Positions 48,536-58,944 of a stretch of DNA of 62,000 bases are shown in pieces. The position numbers were made by a program, and so were the translations under genes. Source of the stretch: Branchiostoma floridae (taxonomy: Eukaryota > Chordata > Leptocardii > Amphioxiformes > Branchiostomatidae); NCBI RefSeq assembly GCF_000003815.2, contig NC_049991.1, forward strand, positions 12,062,955 to 12,124,954, in the 5' to 3' direction. Position 1 is the first letter of the stretch, and each line of letters starts with the position of its first letter. Under the pieces are notes generated by a model. That model ran no database searches. It had not been told where the DNA came from and was given only the letters and a program-made list of their open reading frames with translations.

Positions 48536-50079
48536 AAGAAGGGCACATCACATGTTACGTCATCGCGGCAAAAATTACTGAGAAAACAGAAACATCACGA
48601 GTTCACGACGGTTAAAAGATCTCTTACTAGCGTACAGGCTGTCCGACAACCTGAAGTGCAAAAACAAACACTTTCAGAAAGGATATCACAGTCAACTTGG
48701 AATCACCGCTGCAAATTGTTGACTACTGCCCGAGTAATGAAGTCTTTGAGCCTGGTCCAACCATTTTCCGGGCTGTTGACTGCTCCACAAATTGCAGAAA
48801 TGCTGGCCTAGCACAGAAAACCATGGCAAAATTGTACGGTAAAACAGACAAGCAACACTGCTAAAACGAGAGCAGCCCAATCAGGCAACTCTACCCGAAA
48901 CATGGCGCTTCGGCACACACAGAAAAACACTGACCACCACTTTGACGACTGCCCAAAGTTTCCAAAAAATGGCTTAACTCACCCACAGCGGTGTCAGTAA
49001 TAAGTTTAACCACTACTGTCGTCAGGGGAGGAATGTCAGGTGCTCCTCCAGGCCCTCGGTGATCAGTTCAGTGTTGTTCTGCTCCATTAGGCTCCTTGCG
49101 CGAGAAAACAAGGATTACGGCAGTCCTGGTGGTGATACAGCCTTGTCTGAATACCTAACTCATGCGAAAAAACAAACAAACAAGGAAATCACAATGCATC
49201 CGAAGCCAAGTTAACCACGCTAAGTTGAATCAATCTCACCTGCGCACCCGAACACGTGCGCTCCACATACAGATGCAAATTCCACTCATAAATGACACGA
49301 GTATCAGAAGGAACATTTGAAAACTCGAATATGCTCTAAAACACAAGCTGCACGCCTTAGGAAAGGTGAGCAAACAAATTCACAGAATAATAAAACGAAA
49401 TTCAGACAGCAAAATGTCTCTGCACTGAGAACACTGTCCCGCCAAAGCGCGGGAAACAGACCGCCAAACGAAAATTCCAGAACACGCCATAAGGCGGCAA
49501 GGCAATACTGCGTACCTTCTAGGTTAGTGACACTAACGCCAAAGGAAACTACTCAGTCCTTTGCTGCCGGCAAGATACGTTCCCAGAAGTAAAAGATGTC
49601 ACCGGCTTGCACATGGCTGGTACCGCGCTACAGGAGCTCTGCTTGGCAACGTCCTGTTCGTGCGGCTCATGATTCACTTGTGAATAGAGGGGGAGTTATA
49701 TCACATGTCATAAACTCACGCGAGTGGAGATCTCGCGAGAGTTCATTCCATTGTGATATTATTGGGAATCTTAATGGCCTGTCCATTCCTAAAACAGACT
49801 GAAATGTCATGGTTGCATCATGGGGGGGCCTCTGTGTGTGGTAACATTGTCATCTGTCATGAGTGTGTCACGGCAAAACCCATGACGACATATTGTCAAC
49901 TACAAAGAAAAATAGTATCCACACTAGCAGAATATTAGAAATATGTACAGGTACATTGTAACTCAGGTCTAGCTCTTGAATTGTTATAATTTTCTTTATA
50001 GACATGTAGCTTGATGTTTTAGTTTGTTCTTATTTTTCCTCAGTAGAGCATTAAAAGTGGCATTGTGTGTTCCCTTCAG

Positions 50080-50429
50080 ATCTGGAGTACAAGAAGCCTG
50101 AGTTGTTGGATGAGGACAGCGGAGACAGCATGTCCCCTCCCCAGCTGGACCAGCCCATGTCCCAGCAGTCCCAGTCCTCGCAGGGGTCCGTCGGGGTGCC
50201 CTCGCCTCCCGACACCGCCCCCATCCTCTACAAGATGAACGAGTCGTCCTCCCCAACGGCGCAGACCGTCATCTCGTACAAACCCGACCAGATGCCCACG
50301 GCGACGTCGGCGGTCATGGCGACCTACCCCCTGCCGACCACGGGGGACGGGCTGATGGTGAATGTCACGTCTCCCCTGAGTGGGGCCACTATGAAAACTA
50401 GCACCTCCACCACTCAGGCGATAGGCAAG
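50080..50429 (+). CDS. MRTF: MRTF exon 5 (acidic, Ser/Pro-rich linker)
   Basis: Acceptor TTCCCTTCAG, donor GGCAAG|GTACTC. The frame set by exon 4 (g|at) reads DLEYKKPELLDEDSGDSMSP and continues with SQSSQGSVGVPSPP. This parallels the vertebrate DEDSSDALSPEQ...SQGSVPSP linker located after RPEL3. SP and DSG motifs suggest phosphorylation sites (inference). The exon is 350 bp, phase 1 in and phase 0 out. Confidence 0.93.
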
Positions 50430-50646
50430 GTACTCAGCAGATCTCTGTTATAAACCCTGTGTCCACTTGTCGCAAAAGAGATGACATCATCTTCAATCAG
50501 TGATATGAAAGGTCACCTGTATAACTGTAGACTGTTTGTAGTTTTTGTATACCAAACACTTGTGATCATTTGGTGTGTCCATTTGTATATTTTTCAATGT
50601 GTCAGTATTGAGCCCTTTATTAAGTCCACTGTTCTCCGTCCTGAAG
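50430..50646 (+). other. MRTF intron 5
   Basis: Short intron, GTACTC to a pyrimidine-rich stretch ending TCCTGAAG. The AAG acceptor is somewhat atypical; a CAG 9-12 bases further in would remove four codons (GGKQ). Confidence 0.75.
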
Positions 50647-50841
50647 GGTGGTAAGCAGGTGTCTGCATCTCCACGTCCTTCCAAGAAGAAGCAGAAGGAG
50701 AAGCCGCCCAAGCCCAAGAAGCTGAAGTATCACCAGTACATTCCCCCCAACCAGAAGAACGCCCAGCCGTCCCCGCAGCCGGCCATGGACACGCGCTACC
50801 AGATCCTCCTGCAGCAGCAGCAGCTCTTCCTCCAGCTGCAG
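50647..50841 (+). CDS. MRTF: MRTF exon 6 (B1 basic region and Q box; SRF binding)
   Basis: Encodes a lysine-rich stretch (SKKKQKEKPPKPKK) running into KKLKYHQYIPPNQKNAQP and later ILLQQQQLFLQLQ. The LKYHQYI heptapeptide with its basic flank is the SRF-contacting B1 element of the myocardin/MRTF family, and the Gln-rich LQLQ segment is the adjacent Q box. It is almost identical to vertebrate MRTF sequence. The exon is 195 bp, phase 0 at both ends, with donor CTGCAG|GTAGGT. Confidence 0.97.
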
Positions 50842-51865
50842 GTAGGTTGTCATAGCAACTACATCTGCAGAAGCTCTTGAGTGTTGCAACTGATACCATT
50901 TGAAACTTTGGACACCTGAGAAATTCGTGATATTCCTGAAGTAATAGTTATGTATCATAAGACATTCCTTATATTTCAGTAACTTAAAAATCAAATGAAT
51001 CAATCTAGAAGGGGAAGAATGAATATATTAGAGCAGCATTTAAGTGTATAACAATGAAGACTGGTGGCACATCAATGAATATGATTACAGCAATCCCAAG
51101 TGTCCTGTGATGAAGATTACAGATAATATGGCCGTGATCATATCACAGCATCACATTCCACTCATGGAGAGGCCTGTAGGTGACTTCCGATCAGATTAGC
51201 AGAAGGAAACAGCTGTGGAAGCCATGCCAAGTGGGCAGTATGGTCTGACAAGTAACCTGTGGCTTCTTAGTCCCTTCTGCTGTACGAGGTTGAAAAGTCG
51301 CAGTGTTTAGATCCATGTTAGTGCACAGATCATGAGCCACCTACATCCGAACACTTACAGAGCAGTGCTGTTGGACATACTGTGTGGTTACTTTGACACA
51401 GCCCCCTTGTTTATCCCCTACTTTAATCCTGCTCCCTTCTCTCTGTCTTTAACTGTGTCTAAGCTTGCCATTTGCCGTTCAGTGGGCACAAAATATGAAT
51501 GACCAAACAGCTGTCCTTTTCAGGATCAGCACTTTTGGGCTGAGCACCAACAAACCCAGGATGCTGAGGACAGTAACCCTTCCCAGCCACTGGAATTTCA
51601 TTTTGTGAGTTTAGACACTTCTGATCCTTTTGGACTGAGTCTCTTCCGGCCAGTACCAGACAAGTCTGCATGGTGGCGCTTTACACAGCTCAGTCCAGTA
51701 ACCCACAATGCATTGCAGTAGCCAGATTAACACATCCCATTCCTTTGGCGTGCACATCTGAGAATTTGTCCTTTCTGGAAGGAGTTGAGATCTTCGTGAC
51801 GACTTCCTTGCTTTTTTTTTTCAACTTTAAGTAACCACCATGTTGTTTTCTATGTGCTTCTGCAG
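50842..51865 (+). other. MRTF intron 6
   Basis: GTAGGT to TTCTGCAG. No gene or notable repeat seen in about 1 kb. Confidence 0.75.
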
Positions 51866-52033
51866 GTGATGAGTCAGTATGGACAGCAGTACCAGCCCAT
51901 CCAGCCAGCACCTGCCAAAACTAGTGAGAAACTGCCGACCAGCACAACAGTCACCACAACACAGGCCAGCAACACCAGCACAACTACTACTACTGGGAAG
52001 AAGGGGGGATTGTCAAACCTGGAGGACATGAAG
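51866..52033 (+). CDS. MRTF: MRTF exon 7 (linker into SAP domain)
   Basis: Acceptor TTCTGCAG, donor GACATGAAG|GTAGGT, 168 bp, phase 0 at both ends. Encodes VMSQYGQQYQPIQPAPAKTS, a threonine-rich linker, and GGLSNLEDMK. The last residues start the SAP domain (vertebrate LPANLDDMKVAELK). The intron falls inside the SAP domain between MK and VAELK. Confidence 0.93.
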
Positions 52034-52276
52034 GTAGGTTACGTGTTCTACACTTAGTTAACTGTCAATGACAAGTATTTGAAGCAAAAATGTCTTAAGA
52101 AGAAAATGATACCTTTAAACACTTAATGCTCTATGAATGGATTGCTCTACTTACTAGCTGACTAGCCATCTGTTGTTTTGTGGTTGCCTTCTTATAAAAA
52201 AATATGCTACCTGCTGTTCTCTAGCAGGTCTCCTTCCATTCACTTTCTCACTGTCTTTCTTTTCTCTCTGCTGTAG
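52034..52276 (+). other. MRTF intron 7
   Basis: GTAGGT to a T/C-rich tract ending CTGCTGTAG. Nothing else seen. Confidence 0.8.
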
Positions 52277-53782
52277 GTGGCAGAACTGAAAGAAGAGGCA
52301 AGAGCCAGGGGTCTGCCTGTATCAGGCACCAAGAACCAGTTGATGGAGAGACTCAAACCGTACGCTGACATCACAACTGCACCTGTAACCATGGGGCAGA
52401 CCCTGACAACCACCACAGCCGGGGAGCCTGCCAGTGTAAACCTGTCACTGCCAACCATCCAGCCTCTCCAACCTGCCCAGAGTATTACTGAGGAGTCCAG
52501 CTCTATGCTCAGCACCTCCATAAACTCTACAATGGGACTCCCCAGTAGTGTCAGCGATGACAGTAGTCAGAGTACCATGACTGTCATCGCCACATCCGGT
52601 ACCATAGACACCATGGCTCAACAGCCGACATCATTCCATGGTCTCATTCCTCAAGGGCAGCAGGGGCAGGAAAACCCCGGGGCACAGGGGCAGGCAGCTC
52701 CAGGACTGTCTAGACCAAATTCTACTGCCCCCATGGACATAGACATGAACAGCAACAGCCAGTTTGAGCTGGACATTGACATGATGGACCTGCTGGACGC
52801 CTCCCCACAGTCGCAGGAGGACATCGTCAAGCAGCAGCAGAAAACCATCGAGGACCTGCAGAGGAAGCTGGAGATGTCCCAGAGAATAATCCAGCAGCAC
52901 CAGCAACTCACCTTCCAGCCAACTCATTTCCAATTCCCCCCTGTGTCCCAGCAGGAGGGGGACAGCATTCCACCACCCCCTCCGCCGCCCCCTCCCAACC
53001 TCATGCCGCACGCCCCGCAGAACTTCAACCCTGTCCAGGCCCAGATCAACCAGCAGCAGGACCAGCAGAAGCTGGCCATGATCCAGTACCAGCAGGAGCG
53101 CCAGCAGCAGAAGCAGCAGATCCACGCGCAGCTGCAGCAGAAGATCCGGCAGCACCAGGAGCAACTGCAGCAGCTGCAGCACCTGCAGCAGCAGCAGGGC
53201 CAGACTGTGGCTCAGATTCAGCAGCAGCAGCAGCAGCAACAACAACTGCAGCAACAACAGCAGCAACTGCAACAACATCAACAACAACAACAGCAGCAAC
53301 AGCAGCAACAGCAGCAGCAGCAGCCATCACCACAGCAGCAACAGCAGCAGCAGCAACAACAGCAGCAGCAGCAGTTCTCAAACCAGTTCCTTAACCGTAA
53401 CCAGTTCCTTCAGGCCCAGCCACCTCAGAGCCAGGCCCAGCCCCAAGCCCATCAGTTCCAACCCCCGCCCCCACCCCAGGACATCAAACCCAACCTGGTC
53501 GCCTTCTTCCAGCAGCCACAACAACAGGCTGGCCATATGCAGTCCTTCCCCAGTGCACCGCCCAACATGCAGCCATTCCGCTTCACAGCGCCAAACCCTG
53601 CTGCCACGTCAGAGAGCACAAAGTCAATGTCAACACCAAGCTCACCTGTGGAGGCAAAGCCACAGTTTACCTTCATGCATCGGTCACCAACCAACCCTTT
53701 GTTAGACCAGATGGCACCTCCTCCCAACTACCAGGAGGCCCTGAGACAGAGAGTCCAAAACTTCAGTGTGTCCTCAACACAG
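52277..53782 (+). CDS. MRTF: MRTF exon 8 (SAP domain, coiled coil, polyglutamine, PPNY motif)
   Basis: 1506 bp, phase 0 at both ends. VAELKEEARARGLPVSGTKN and QLMERLKPY complete a SAP domain (about residues 349-385). A Ser/Thr-rich region follows, then an acidic stretch (FELDIDMMDLLDA), then IVKQQQKTIEDLQRKLEMSQ with heptad-spaced hydrophobics (about 537-567), equivalent to the vertebrate leucine zipper used for dimerisation. A nine-proline run (about 588-596) precedes a CAG/CAA-coded Gln-rich tract of about 110 residues (614-723). The exon ends with PPPNYQEALRQR, like vertebrate PPxYEEA. The polyQ length is unusual for the family and may be polymorphic. Confidence 0.95.
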
Positions 53783-53933
53783 GTTAGCACCTTTTGTCAA
53801 CACCTTTACTTATGCCTATGTACACTGTGAGTTTGATAACTGCAAAAGAGCTTTCAGTAAATTTGTTTGCTTTCCAAGTACAACTGTATTTTCTAAGTAT
53901 TTGTCTAAAAGCATTTTGTTGTTTCTTCTACAG
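53783..53933 (+). other. MRTF intron 8
   Basis: GTTAGC to TTTCTTCTACAG, 151 bp. Retained-intron reading reaches a stop within about 16 codons (TGA at 53828). Confidence 0.8.
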
Positions 53934-54027
53934 CCCTCTACTGTGTCTGGGACCCAGACTACTATCTCCCAAACCATGAGATCTCAGCAGATGGACGATT
54001 TACTGGAGATCCTTATTGAACATGGAG
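53934..54027 (+). CDS. MRTF: MRTF exon 9 (QQMDDLLEIL motif)
   Basis: 94 bp, phase 0 in and phase 1 out, between TTCTACAG and GGAG|GTCAGT. Encodes RSQQMDDLLEILIEHGG, matching the conserved vertebrate SQQMDDLFDILI...G block that lies upstream of the transactivation domain. A short, highly conserved amphipathic module. Confidence 0.95.
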
Positions 54028-54329
54028 GTCAGTCTCGTCTGCTGTTATGAAGATATGCTTGTACCTGTGTTTGCTCATGTATTGAGTTTTATTTATGCTA
54101 TTCACTTCCATCTATGTGCATTCTTTTCAAAGTTAGATTTCTGGATGATTGATGCTTCACATTTAGAAATCTTCAAACCAATAGACTCGGCATCACCAGG
54201 CACTGACATGGATAACCTAGCCATACAATTTAGAGCAGTAAACTAGCTTGTGCCTTATCTTTGAAACGAAATAAATTGACATGTTTCGAAATAAGTTAAT
54301 GATTTTCTGTTTTTCTCTTTTTTCTACAG
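54028..54329 (+). other. MRTF intron 9
   Basis: GTCAGT to TTTTTTCTACAG. Nothing else seen. Confidence 0.8.
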
Positions 54330-54985
54330 ATTTGCCTCCTAGTGCAGCCCTCGAGCCTCCTCCAACACCAAAAGACCAACCTGGGAGTTCAACACACAAC
54401 ACAGTTAATCCCCCTAACACTGTGGCCCCACCCCCCAACAAAGTGGCCCCTCCCCCCTCAAGTACGCCCTCCCCCCACAACAGTCCTGCCCCTGCTAGCT
54501 CGATAGCTCCTCCCCACAGTACCGGCACCCCATCCCCGGCCACATCCCCCTCCCACCAGCCTTCCATCAACAGAATTCCCCCACCCCCTCTCAACATACC
54601 TCACACCAACTTCGGCCAACAGAACCACCTGCCCGAGATCAACGTCATCCCCGACAACAACAACCACTACATGCGGTCCATCTCCGAGCCGGCTGGCAGC
54701 CACCCTGTCCCCGAGCTGCCCCAGGACAAGAACTTTGACCAACAGATGAGCCAGATGGACACCAGCACCGGCTCCGACCCCAACCTGTCCATGGGCACGC
54801 CCCCCACCAGCGGGATCAACTTCGAAGGGGACGACTTGAACTGGTTGGACCTGATGCTTCCCTCCACGGGCCTTACACCACTCAGTGCCAACCCTCCCTC
54901 CAGCTTCCCTATGGACCTGTTTGAATCGGGTGACCTGAACACCCCAACGTTAGAGCATCTGGAAGGAAGCGGCTTGAGAATGTAG
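54330..54985 (+). CDS. MRTF: MRTF exon 10, C-terminal activation domain and stop
   Basis: Encodes DLPPSAALEPPPTPKDQPG, a long Pro/Ser/Thr-rich region, a SISEPAGSHPVPELPQDKN segment, and the C-terminus with DDLNWLDLMLPSTGLTPLSA and PMDLFES, ending SGLRM and TAG at 54983. The pattern (acidic-aromatic-hydrophobic, then SGLTPLS, then F..DLF/DFL) matches the C-terminal transactivation domain of vertebrate MRTF-B. Phase 1 in. The protein model is 1107 residues without any RPEL3 exon, similar to vertebrate MRTF-B in length. Confidence 0.95.
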
Positions 54986-57260
54986 CACATGATGCGGCAC
55001 CACCCATTTCACAGTGTCCTCAAAAGCCACTGTCCGTCACTTGTACAGTAAGAGGGATAACGTATGTAACTGTGGATTTTCAGGAATTTGCCCAGTGAAT
55101 TCAGTGCGAATGCCAAACGACACGGAAAGAGTAACTTTTGTACGAAGTATTTGTAGATAAAGTGTTGGCAGTAAATGTTGAGGGAAGTCTCCTCATTGAA
55201 CGGACAGTGGCTTTCGATGCTCTGTATCTTGGTGGATCTGTAGAAACTGGAGGTTGTTGATAATTTGAACTACATGTACTGGTAGGGGTAGGTGACTGTA
55301 AGATGGAACAGACTCTGAACAAAACTGTAAATACTTCTAAGTGAAAATATCTTTTTTGCTACGAGAAGCTCTCGTACTTATTTTTGCTATGATGGTCCAG
55401 TACATTGGTGTGTATGATATAGCTTTAGCCTAGGCTACCCCAGTGGCCTTCATCCCTACTGTGATGTTGGTGTTAGATGTCAGCTTCTGTTTCAGCATGT
55501 AGAGGTTTCTCTGGTGATTGTATCACCACACTGTGTTATCCAAAAGGTTTGTATCCACAACTATATCTAGCATATTTGTCAAGCCTATTTGCAATTGTGG
55601 AGCTTTGCAAAGGAAAGCCTATAGTACCAGACTCCCTGTGCTTCCATGGTAGGCAGCCTTCTAGTATGTTGGGATTTGAATCTGGGTTCTCTGATACACT
55701 TCTTAAAGACATAACTCTAGTAGTCGGTTTGCAATGCAAATGCTGAAGACATTTTTTGTATTGACACTTGACAGGCTGAGCATGTAAAAAGTCGTAACAA
55801 TAGGCATTGTTTTGTTTTTTTGTGCATTGGCCTTGAGACCAACATGAACCTGTATGATTCCATAGCTTGGTGCTAGTCTGTGTCGTTGGTTTGAATATTT
55901 GTGCTGGTGTGACGTAACACAGACTTGGTGCCAAGACACAAACCCTCCCGTTTGCTGGCAAACCTTGGGGTCAAGGGTGAAAGGTTATGTATGACTACCA
56001 TTGTCAGAACAGTGATAGAAAAACACTTGAGGGAGAATCACATGTATTTGTTGCAGGACTTTTTTATTTCTTCTGTCAGTCTCTTTCCTTTTAGCAGATG
56101 TCTAGCTTTAGCAAAATGTGATCACAGTAAACCATGACTGAACCGATGTAGGTACAGACAAGAAGAGAAGACAGCTTTTGTATGTAAGCAGAATTTTACA
56201 TTTTAATGAACATTCCATTCTGCAGACATTATTCTTTGTTTCTGTAGAAAGTTAGAATTTATCCGTTTCTTTCTTAACATATGGATCCTTTTTTGATAAA
56301 ATGACAAAAGTTTCTTTCTCGGTAAGACTAGAATGACAGCAGACAATGGAATGTGAGCAATAGTTAATAGAAGCAACCTTTCTGGTTGTAACACTCGAAC
56401 TTGAAGCAATAGCAGTTCCAAAAAACATCTGTTCTAGGTTGTGATGAAATCCGTATTAGAGACATAATGCTATGCAACAGAAGGGAAATAGATATGTACA
56501 GCCTGTTTACAACGGTCGCATTAAAAATGATTCTTTGCCCAGGCAGATGATGGTATGTGCACAGAGTAAGGTAGGATGTTCACAGAACAGATCTGAACGA
56601 AATGATTTCTCTTGAATGTTGTGTATGCTGTCATTCAGTCCGAGAAAGTAATCTGAGAGGATTGTAGATACATTGTACATCATGCCCTCCTCCCTCTGAA
56701 CCACCATTGCAACTAGTATAGCTGCCATCTAACCTGCAATGTCTCTCAGTACAAGATAGATGTGAGTTTTGATAATGACAATCACGTCTTTAGAGGGAGG
56801 GTGCTGTCCAACACCAGGCACTTAACAGTGGGTTTGTACTTCTTAAGGAATCTTGTGTAGCCAATATAAGAGTAGCATTTGATACAAATGACTTGCGGTG
56901 ACCTGCTGAAAGTGTTCCACTTTAAGGCTTCTGTTTGTAGTGTAGAGTTTGCTCAGGCTAAAGACTATATTCTAGCTCTCATGATGTGTTTCAGAGTGTG
57001 ACACATACTAGCCATTTGTACTGGTCAACAAAAGGGACAAAAGAAAGTGTTTTTGAATAGCTGTATTATGAAATGTACTATGTAATACCAATGTGATTGG
57101 GCCATAAATTTCCATTGAAGAAAAAAAAATACTGTTACTGTTTATGTAGGTTTTGTAAACTATTCATGTACATAGAAAGGCTGTGCATTATTAGTGAGTT
57201 GATATCTATGGATTATTGTTCTCTTGTATTCATATTGTAATAAATGACACTTCAGTGGGC
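54986..57260 (+). other. MRTF 3' untranslated region
   Basis: About 2.25 kb from the stop to just beyond AATAAA at 57239-57244. AT-rich, no open frame of note, no earlier canonical AATAAA that I noticed. A long 3'UTR is usual for this family. The exact cleavage site is inferred. Confidence 0.65.
57239..57244 (+). terminator. Polyadenylation signal AATAAA (MRTF)
   Basis: AATAAA in the context TTGTAATAAATGAC, followed about 45-60 bp later by T-rich sequence. Confidence 0.6.
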
Positions 57261-57380
57261 CAACAAAACTGAATCAGGCTGGAGTACTTTATTCCTACAT
57301 TTACTGGAGTTTTGTGCAGGTTGAGCAGAAGACTAAGATGAATGAAAGTTGATGTTATAGGTCGGTTCTATACATATAGA

Positions 57381-57512
57381 ATACAACACGGTGTATTTCG
57401 TATCACCCGAGGTACCAGCCCGACTGCGGGAAGGATCGCCTGAAGGCTGGAGGGTGGTCCGACCCGCAGGAGGGCTGGGACCGAGGGTGATGCGGAATAC
57501 ACCATGTTGTAT
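57381..57512. mobile_element. Fold-back element, 41-bp inverted arms
   Basis: The left arm ATACAACACGGTGTATTTCG (to AGCCC, 57421) and right arm (57472-57512, GGGCTGGGACCGAGGGTGAT to GTTGTAT) are about 90% complementary. The interior continues the stem (CTGCGGG at 57424, CCCGCAG at 57463), so almost the whole 132 bp forms one hairpin. No coding capacity. Probably a MITE. GTGTGATAC motifs 200-240 bp further right (57700-57745) may belong to the same or a related element. Confidence 0.7.
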
Positions 57513-57920
57513 CTTATCTATGTCACACCCACTTGAGAAAACACATATTTCGATGCGAAATGCACCAGAAGTTGAGAAAATGTTGTGTCCTCGAACAAAA
57601 GATTGTAACAACAGCAATTCTAACGTCTAAATCCCGTATTCGAATTTTCAACCATGTCGTATTCGGACCGTTCGAAATAGTTCAATTTACTCGAAGCAAG
57701 CCTGTGTGATACAACTTAGAACCCGTGTGATACAGAAAGTTATCACACGGTCCGGAACACCCGTATCGAACGTTTTCGCGTCACAGGTATGACATAAATA
57801 TACATATACCTACATAAAGTATGCATAAGCGACCTTTTCCACATATTGAGGAGTCACTATTGACATATGCAACTGGGCCCATTAAACTGTGTAGGGGGTC
57901 TAGAGTTAAAGCGAGAGAAG

Positions 57921-57970
57921 TGTGTCTGTCTGTGTGTGTGTGTGTGTGTGTGTGCCCGTGTGTGTGTGTT
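57921..57970. repeat. (TG)n microsatellite
   Basis: Interrupted TG/TGTC dinucleotide run of about 50 bp. Confidence 0.95.
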
Positions 57971-58374
57971 TATGTAGGGTCATGCTAACTTATGTGTCAA
58001 CAATGCATGCTGAATTCTCTGTCATTTTTGTTTACCAAATTGATTATGGTGCGTTGATTTGACATCATGGGGGTAGAGATCACCAGATGGCAGTGACAGA
58101 GGATGGATGAAACTCTCCTTACTTTCTGAATACACCAGCATATTTGCCTAACCTTGCAGCTCTACTACCAGTGGTTGCGTTCTTTTGCCTAACTCTACTA
58201 CCACACGCTTCCGTCAGTAAACTTATGTTTTCCACGAGCCTAACTTGCATGCACTTTCCATGACCATTAGAGACCATTTCACGAAGACGGAACCAAAACA
58301 ACAAGTAGGAATAAAAAACACGGTTACCCCTTACTCGGCAGGGTCCCCACATCTTCATTAAGATCAAGTCCTGA

Positions 58375-58656
58375 TCATTTGGGTAAATGAGAATACATGA
58401 CAATAAAGCTATAGTTTAAACATGGTACCATCTTCTTGCCGGTCGTCAGAGTCTTTTTCTGATCATAGCCGATCGTTCTCCAGTAGTCGATTCTGTTGAG
58501 CTGGTAACTGGATCTCTGTCCGGGCAAAATCTCCGGAGTGCTCCAGATGACCTGGGCGGAGGATGGCGGTTTCAGCACCAAGGAGACCCACCGCAGCTCA
58601 AGACGGAGGTGGTGACCAGGTCCAGTCAGTTCACGCCCTCTCCAATACTCGCTCAC
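58375..58656 (-). other. Coding-like open frame, unidentified
   Basis: The minus-strand frame is GC-richer than its surroundings and includes LRLELRWVSLVLKPPSSAQV followed by IWSTPEILPGQRSSYQLNRI. It reads like a globular protein segment rather than random translation, but I do not recognise it and see no strong acceptor. It could be an exon of a small minus-strand gene, an exonised repeat, or noise. Confidence 0.2.
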
Positions 58657-58944
58657 TCCAACTAACTGGTATGGTGACCAAGCTTCGGGCCCATATAACT
58701 CAAACTTTTAAGAGTTAATTCTAAAGTAGCTTTAATCCTAATCGTCACCCTTAGTGAATCGGTTGAAAATCATATTCTTCATGCTCCTATGTCAATATTA
58801 GAACTAGAAAGCAGCAGTTTCTATATTTGCAAAAATCCAGCTGATTAGAAAGGAAAACTTCGCCTAACATTTGACAAATAGTAGCACAATTCACGTCTCT
58901 ACGTAGTTTACGATGTTTTTACTGTTGTCAATGTCGTTCCTTTG

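Larger units (their letters stand above)
45455..49770. mobile_element. Element copy 2 (4.3 kb) carrying two satellite arrays
   Basis: Starts with end B abutting end A of copy 1, and finishes with a nearly exact second copy of end A (49664-49770). The interior is quite different from copy 1: a C/T-rich stretch (45560-45680), the palindromic minisatellite, the 62/80-bp array and anonymous GC-richer DNA. End A contains several palindromes (TCACTTGTGA, ACTCACGCGAGT, CTCGCGAG). No transposase or replicase was recognised. Boundaries are inferred only from the repeated ends. Confidence 0.45.
41328..50079 (+). other. MRTF intron 4 (8.75 kb), rich in repeats
   Basis: GTGAGT to TTCCCTTCAG. From left to right it holds a splice-competent 50-bp segment (41395-41444), a 100-N gap, a short inverted repeat (43374-43472), a LINE tail, two tandem elements with shared ends, two satellite arrays and unclassified GC-richer sequence (48540-49660). 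No exon for RPEL3 could be read. Confidence 0.7.
20505..57244 (+). other. MRTF: MRTF gene (myocardin-related transcription factor, SRF coactivator), overall model
   Basis: Transcriptional coactivator that is held in the cytoplasm by G-actin binding to its RPEL motifs and, when actin polymerises, enters the nucleus to activate SRF targets (family knowledge). Ten exons are seen with GT-AG junctions: 20505-20767, 38327-38392, 40911-40966, 41252-41327, 50080-50429, 50647-50841, 51866-52033, 52277-53782, 53934-54027 and 54330-54985 plus 3'UTR. All phases match (1,1,0,1,0,0,0,0,1), giving 1107 residues from the ATG at 20611. Domain order: RPEL1 about 54-75, RPEL2 about 96-118, B1/KKLKYHQYIPP 248-269, Q box to 300, SAP about 349-385, zipper about 537-567, polyQ about 614-723, PPNYQEA about 838-844, QQMDDLLEIL 876-885, C-terminal activation region about 1053-1090. 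RPEL3 was not found. One gene here corresponds to the vertebrate MRTFA/MRTFB/MYOCD set. The MRTF assignment is very secure; exact exon 1 and start are less so. Confidence 0.93.

Noticed and set aside
49022-49087. Small minus-strand frame starting MEQNNTELITEGLEEHL
   Set aside because: Protein-like, but only 21 codons, no donor that continues it, and it lies within a probable mobile element. Insufficient support.
52631-53381. Antisense leucine- and alanine-rich open frames (225 and 111 codons)
   Set aside because: They are shadows of the CAG/CAA repeat on the opposite strand of MRTF exon 8.
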